Assembly (NCBI GenBank): GCA_964385635.1
Contig: CAYLPU010000007.1
Span: forward strand, 20,207 to 84,206
DNA length: 64,000 nucleotides
Origin: CAYLPU01 sp964385635
Lineage (GTDB): Bacteria > Chloroflexota > Anaerolineae > B4-G1
Direction of reading: 5' to 3'
The first letter of the stretch is position 1, and every line of letters begins with the position of its first letter. Under the pieces are notes generated by a model. The model made no database searches. It was given only the letters and a program-made list of their open reading frames with translations, and was not told where the DNA came from. Positions 61,285 to 64,000 of the stretch are shown here, in pieces. The position numbers and the translations under genes were made by a program.

Positions 61285-63513
61285 TCATTCGCTAACAAAG
61301 GAAGTCGTCCACTCCGGCCGCTCGGGCGCTTCGCCAGCCCCCAGCATCGCCCGCCAGGACTCATCAGTCAACCTGTCTTCCATCGGCCAGGAGAACTCGT
61401 AGTAGGAGAAGACGCCACCTTTGGCGATGTGCAGTCCGCCCTGGCCATCCGGCACGACGGCGTAGATCTCGAAGATACGGCCAATGGCCTCCTCCAGCAC
61501 CGTGCCAGAGCCAGTCGCCACGTCGGCCACGAGCGCCGCCTGATCGTCCTCCTCGAAGAAAGGCATACCCTCACCTTCCTGGTCGGCGGCGGCCAGCGTC
61601 ATCGCCTCCAGTGTACCTCCGTACCACTTAATGCGCTCGTAGTCGTCGTTGGTCAGCGGCTCGCCGGCCAGTTCGCGTTGCGATACGTCGAGCAGGAAAG
61701 TGAGCAGATTGTCCAGACGGTTCAGATTGGCGCCCGTGTTCTCGCTCAGAAGGCCACGGCTCTGAAGCCCGTCGCGCGTCATGCGGGTGAGCGCCAGCAG
61801 GCGGGCATAGGCCTCCGGGTTAGGCTCGACCCAGCCGCGGGGTGGCTCTGGCGGCGGGCCGCCACCCATCTCCGCCATGGATTGTTTGGCGTAGAGGATG
61901 GTGTCGTGCTTCAGTTCAGTCCAGGAACCCAGCGCCGTGTGCAGGTCCTTGCGCGTCCAGGCCTGGGTCTGCATAAAGGCCGGGTACTGCGAATCCTTCG
62001 GCTCCAGCAGCGGCTGGAAGGAGTAGAGCCAGGTCCAGTACAGGTTCTGGGTCCAGGAATCCAACTCCAGCGCCGAGATCTCCCCGCGCAACTTCGTCAT
62101 CTGCTCCGGGTAGTTGGCGTAGGCAGTCTCGCCCATCCCTTCGAGGATGGAGTACGCCTCCTCAGAGCCCAGCACGGCCATCACGTCGAGACCCTTGGGC
62201 AACCAGCGTTCATTGCCCATCACACCCACCTCGCGCCAAGTCAGTTCATCGAAGATGTAGGCGTCCAGGACAAAACGCTGGCCCATGAAGCGGAAGCCTT
62301 GTGTCACCTGCTCCTTGTCCTCCCAGATGTAGACCCACATGGAATTGACCTGTGGAGGCGGCAGTTGGCGAGCTGCCTCGACGAAGGCAGCGAACTTCGA
62401 TTCGTCGGCGATGGCGGAGGCAGGTGCATCAGGGCCGTAGGTAGCGTCCCACAACGCGCCGTACTCGTGAAAGCCCAGGTCATCTGCCTTGCCAACGATG
62501 AACACGGTGGGATCGTAGACCCGCGCCCAGACGTCGGCGGCCGGATCGCCGTCCACGTTGGTGTTGCGCAGGATGTAGGTGATGAGCAGCGCCATGCGGG
62601 TCTCATTGGGCTTTTGCAGCCGCATGTTGATGCGGCCGTACCACATCATCGTGCGGAAGTAGCGCTCGAGTTGCTCACTGCGGGTGTAGTGGCCCCGGGG
62701 GACGTACTGGGAGTAGTCCTCGCACATGCAGGGCTGGTCCAGGCACTCCGGCGGGGGATTGGGATCGCAGGGGTCGCAGTTCTCCGGGCAATCCTGGCCG
62801 AAGACGGGGCTGGCGACGAAACCTTCGTGGGCCTCAATCAAGGCCAGTTCCGCCTGCACCAGGTCAGCCACCTCCGGCGGGGCGACGGCGGTGGGGTCGA
62901 TGAGAGCATCGGCGACGGCAAAATAGGCCAGCACGCTGCGAACGGGCCTCTCCAGTTCTGTGCCCTGCAGTTCGGCGCAGAGGTCCTGGGCAGACTGGAC
63001 GCAGGCACGAGTGAGCGCCGCGATGTCCGGCTCGAAGTGCTCCCGCTCCAGGTCGCGCAGCATCTTGTCGAAAAGTAGGTGGTAGACGTGATAGACAGAG
63101 TCGGTCGTGACAAAGACAGGGATTTCTTCGTAGCGGGCGTCCTCGTAGACCTGGAAGAACTCCAGCCACTCGGCCGGCGAGACGACGAAGCCGTTCTGCG
63201 CCAGCAGCGCGCCCTGCGCATCGCTGAAAGTGAACCGGTCGTAGTTGCCCAGCGCCGCCAGATCCACCGGCAGGACATAGCCCTCGTAAGCCGAGGGCAG
63301 GTTGACGGGAATCTGGGGATAGGAAGCGAAACCCGGCCCGCGCACGTTCGGCGGCGGGGTGGGCGGGACGACAGTCGGCTGAGCAGGCAGCGTCGCCGTC
63401 GTAGGGGATAGCACGGTCGCCGGGGGCGGTGTCGACGTCGTGGGCAGGTTGCAGGCCAGCATGGCGGCGATGAGAGTCAGCAGTGCGATTATGCTACCTC
63501 TTGGCTTATGCAT
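61285..63513 (-). CDS. DUF3160 domain lipoprotein
   Basis: 742 residues. Lipobox IAAMLAC, then a Thr/Pro-rich linker to about 60, then a large DUF3160 domain with FVVSPAEWLEFFQVYED, FVTTDSVYHVYHLLFDKML and WYGRINMRLQ. A cysteine cluster (CPENCDPCDPNPPPECLDQP) near 250 could bind metal or form disulfides. Function unknown; the family is found in secreted proteins of Chloroflexota and others. First gene of the DUF3160, capA, uppP operon. Confidence 0.85.
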   Translation of the reverse strand: MHKPRGSIIALLTLIAAMLACNLPTTSTPPPATVLSPTTATLPAQPTVVPPTPPPNVRGPGFASYPQIPVNLPSAYEGYVLPVDLAALGNYDRFTFSDAQGALLAQNGFVVSPAEWLEFFQVYEDARYEEIPVFVTTDSVYHVYHLLFDKMLRDLEREHFEPDIAALTRACVQSAQDLCAELQGTELERPVRSVLAYFAVADALIDPTAVAPPEVADLVQAELALIEAHEGFVASPVFGQDCPENCDPCDPNPPPECLDQPCMCEDYSQYVPRGHYTRSEQLERYFRTMMWYGRINMRLQKPNETRMALLITYILRNTNVDGDPAADVWARVYDPTVFIVGKADDLGFHEYGALWDATYGPDAPASAIADESKFAAFVEAARQLPPPQVNSMWVYIWEDKEQVTQGFRFMGQRFVLDAYIFDELTWREVGVMGNERWLPKGLDVMAVLGSEEAYSILEGMGETAYANYPEQMTKLRGEISALELDSWTQNLYWTWLYSFQPLLEPKDSQYPAFMQTQAWTRKDLHTALGSWTELKHDTILYAKQSMAEMGGGPPPEPPRGWVEPNPEAYARLLALTRMTRDGLQSRGLLSENTGANLNRLDNLLTFLLDVSQRELAGEPLTNDDYERIKWYGGTLEAMTLAAADQEGEGMPFFEEDDQAALVADVATGSGTVLEEAIGRIFEIYAVVPDGQGGLHIAKGGVFSYYEFSWPMEDRLTDESWRAMLGAGEAPERPEWTTSFVSE

Positions 63514-63541
63514 CGGGAAACCTCCTTGGGCAAAATACGGG

Positions 63542-64000
63542 TCAGCGGACCGCTATGTCTAGTGTAGCATCATTGTTCCCATCAGTCAAGCGGAGTTCGC
63601 GGAAGGTCCCCGGTGGCGAGCGCCATTCCAGCCCGAAGCCGAAGCCGTTCCAGTGCCAGACATCCACGTGGGTGGCGGGGCCATAGCGGCCGGTGGTGTA
63701 GTCCCCCTCCAGCGTCAGCACCTCGTTCCGCCCGTCCCCGTCCACGTCCCCCACCACCAGTGCCAGGAGCGGCGCGGGCAACGCAGACCCGGCCCAGATT
63801 TCGCGCCCACCCTGGGGGTCCAGCAGGATGAGGTGACAACTGTCGCCCGCCGCGTCGTGGAAGCCAGCGATGGGACTGGGAACAGAAACCCAGCGCTGGA
63901 TGGGCCAGTCGCGCCAGGGCCGCCAGACCAAGAGCACCCACTCGGGGGAGCCATCGTCGGTGACGTCGGCCAGGACCGAAGCGGTGATGTGCCAGGTGGG
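63542..64000 (-). CDS. FG-GAP-type repeat protein, C-terminal part
   Basis: The frame is open to the window end, so the gene begins beyond 64000. About 152 residues are visible, with Asp-rich repeats typical of FG-GAP/VCBS propellers: SVLADVTDDGSPEWVLL, VVGDVDGDGRNEVLTLEG and LTDGNNDATLDIAV. Probably exported. It lies 28 bases upstream of the DUF3160 gene on the same strand. Confidence 0.7.
   Translation of the reverse strand, partial: PTWHITASVLADVTDDGSPEWVLLVWRPWRDWPIQRWVSVPSPIAGFHDAAGDSCHLILLDPQGGREIWAGSALPAPLLALVVGDVDGDGRNEVLTLEGDYTTGRYGPATHVDVWHWNGFGFGLEWRSPPGTFRELRLTDGNNDATLDIAVR

Noticed and set aside
61429..63078. 549-codon plus-strand frame opposite the DUF3160 gene
   Set aside because: Antisense shadow; the minus strand has a signal peptide, lipobox and family motifs.

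Overview
This is a gene-dense, GC-rich bacterial chromosome segment with short intergenic gaps, TGA used as stop, and no rRNA, tRNA, CRISPR array or intact transposase that I could find. The gene content suggests Chloroflexota, probably Anaerolineae-like: a baseplate-J-type membrane protein inside an alaS-ruvX-mltG cluster, a DUF3160 lipoprotein, a membrane pyrophosphatase, secreted proteins carrying a YLPLxLR motif, and many short intergenic repeats. That placement is inference, not a search result.

Layout. 1-6.7 kb: end of a PD40 protein, an amidohydrolase-CYTH fusion, pyrimidine-nucleoside phosphorylase, a Leu/Ile/Val-type binding lipoprotein and mltG. 6.7-14 kb: ruvX, the baseplate-J-like protein, alaS with a near-consensus promoter, nth and a VWA protein. 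14-19.8 kb: threonine dehydrogenase (tdh) and its partner kbl, separated by 3.4 kb of accessory DNA holding a DUF433/DUF5615 pair, a TumE/TumA-type pair inserted between two copies of a secreted-protein gene start, and a zinc-finger antitoxin-like gene. 19.8-30.3 kb: an SDR gene with its TetR regulator and a perfect 20-bp operator, a LysM-L,D-transpeptidase, a frameshifted CLCA-like protease-VWA surface protein, a lipoprotein, hppA and an unknown gene. 30.4-34.5 kb: a mixture of intact and decayed defence or toxin-antitoxin parts (long PIN/Phd pair, Phd with truncated PIN, DUF3883 helicase tail and a second copy of part of it) against a DRG-type GTPase. 34.8-42 kb: AAA ATPase, glycerophosphodiesterase, metallophosphoesterase, PiT phosphate transporter with DUF47 partner, a LuxR-kelch fusion and a degenerate tyrosine recombinase. 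42-49.2 kb: a second TumA/TumE pair, lipid kinase, plsY, two corrinoid-activation genes, a five-repeat GKVYRH protein and an MFS transporter. 49.4-55.7 kb: dnaE, a YbaK deacylase and two tandem phosphofructokinases with different phosphoryl-donor signatures. 55.8-64 kb: methylmalonyl-CoA mutase subunit, a phosphate-binding-like protein with a C39 peptidase and a small partner, uppP, capA, a DUF3160 lipoprotein and the end of an FG-GAP protein.

Themes. Tdh and Kbl together turn threonine into glycine plus acetyl-CoA. A PPi-type phosphofructokinase signature alongside a K+-independent proton pyrophosphatase suggests a pyrophosphate-aware central metabolism. UppP, MltG, the L,D-transpeptidase, PlsY and the lipid kinase serve the envelope. 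Promoters repeatedly use an extended -10 of the form GTGnTATAAT, in two cases so close to the start codon that the mRNA should be leaderless.

I see no clearly complete undescribed defence system. The most unusual signals are palindromic repeats that lie in frame inside coding genes (uppP, capA, the corrinoid activase), the CLCA-like protein, the amidohydrolase-CYTH and LuxR-kelch fusions, and the toxin-antitoxin cassette inserted between duplicated gene starts.
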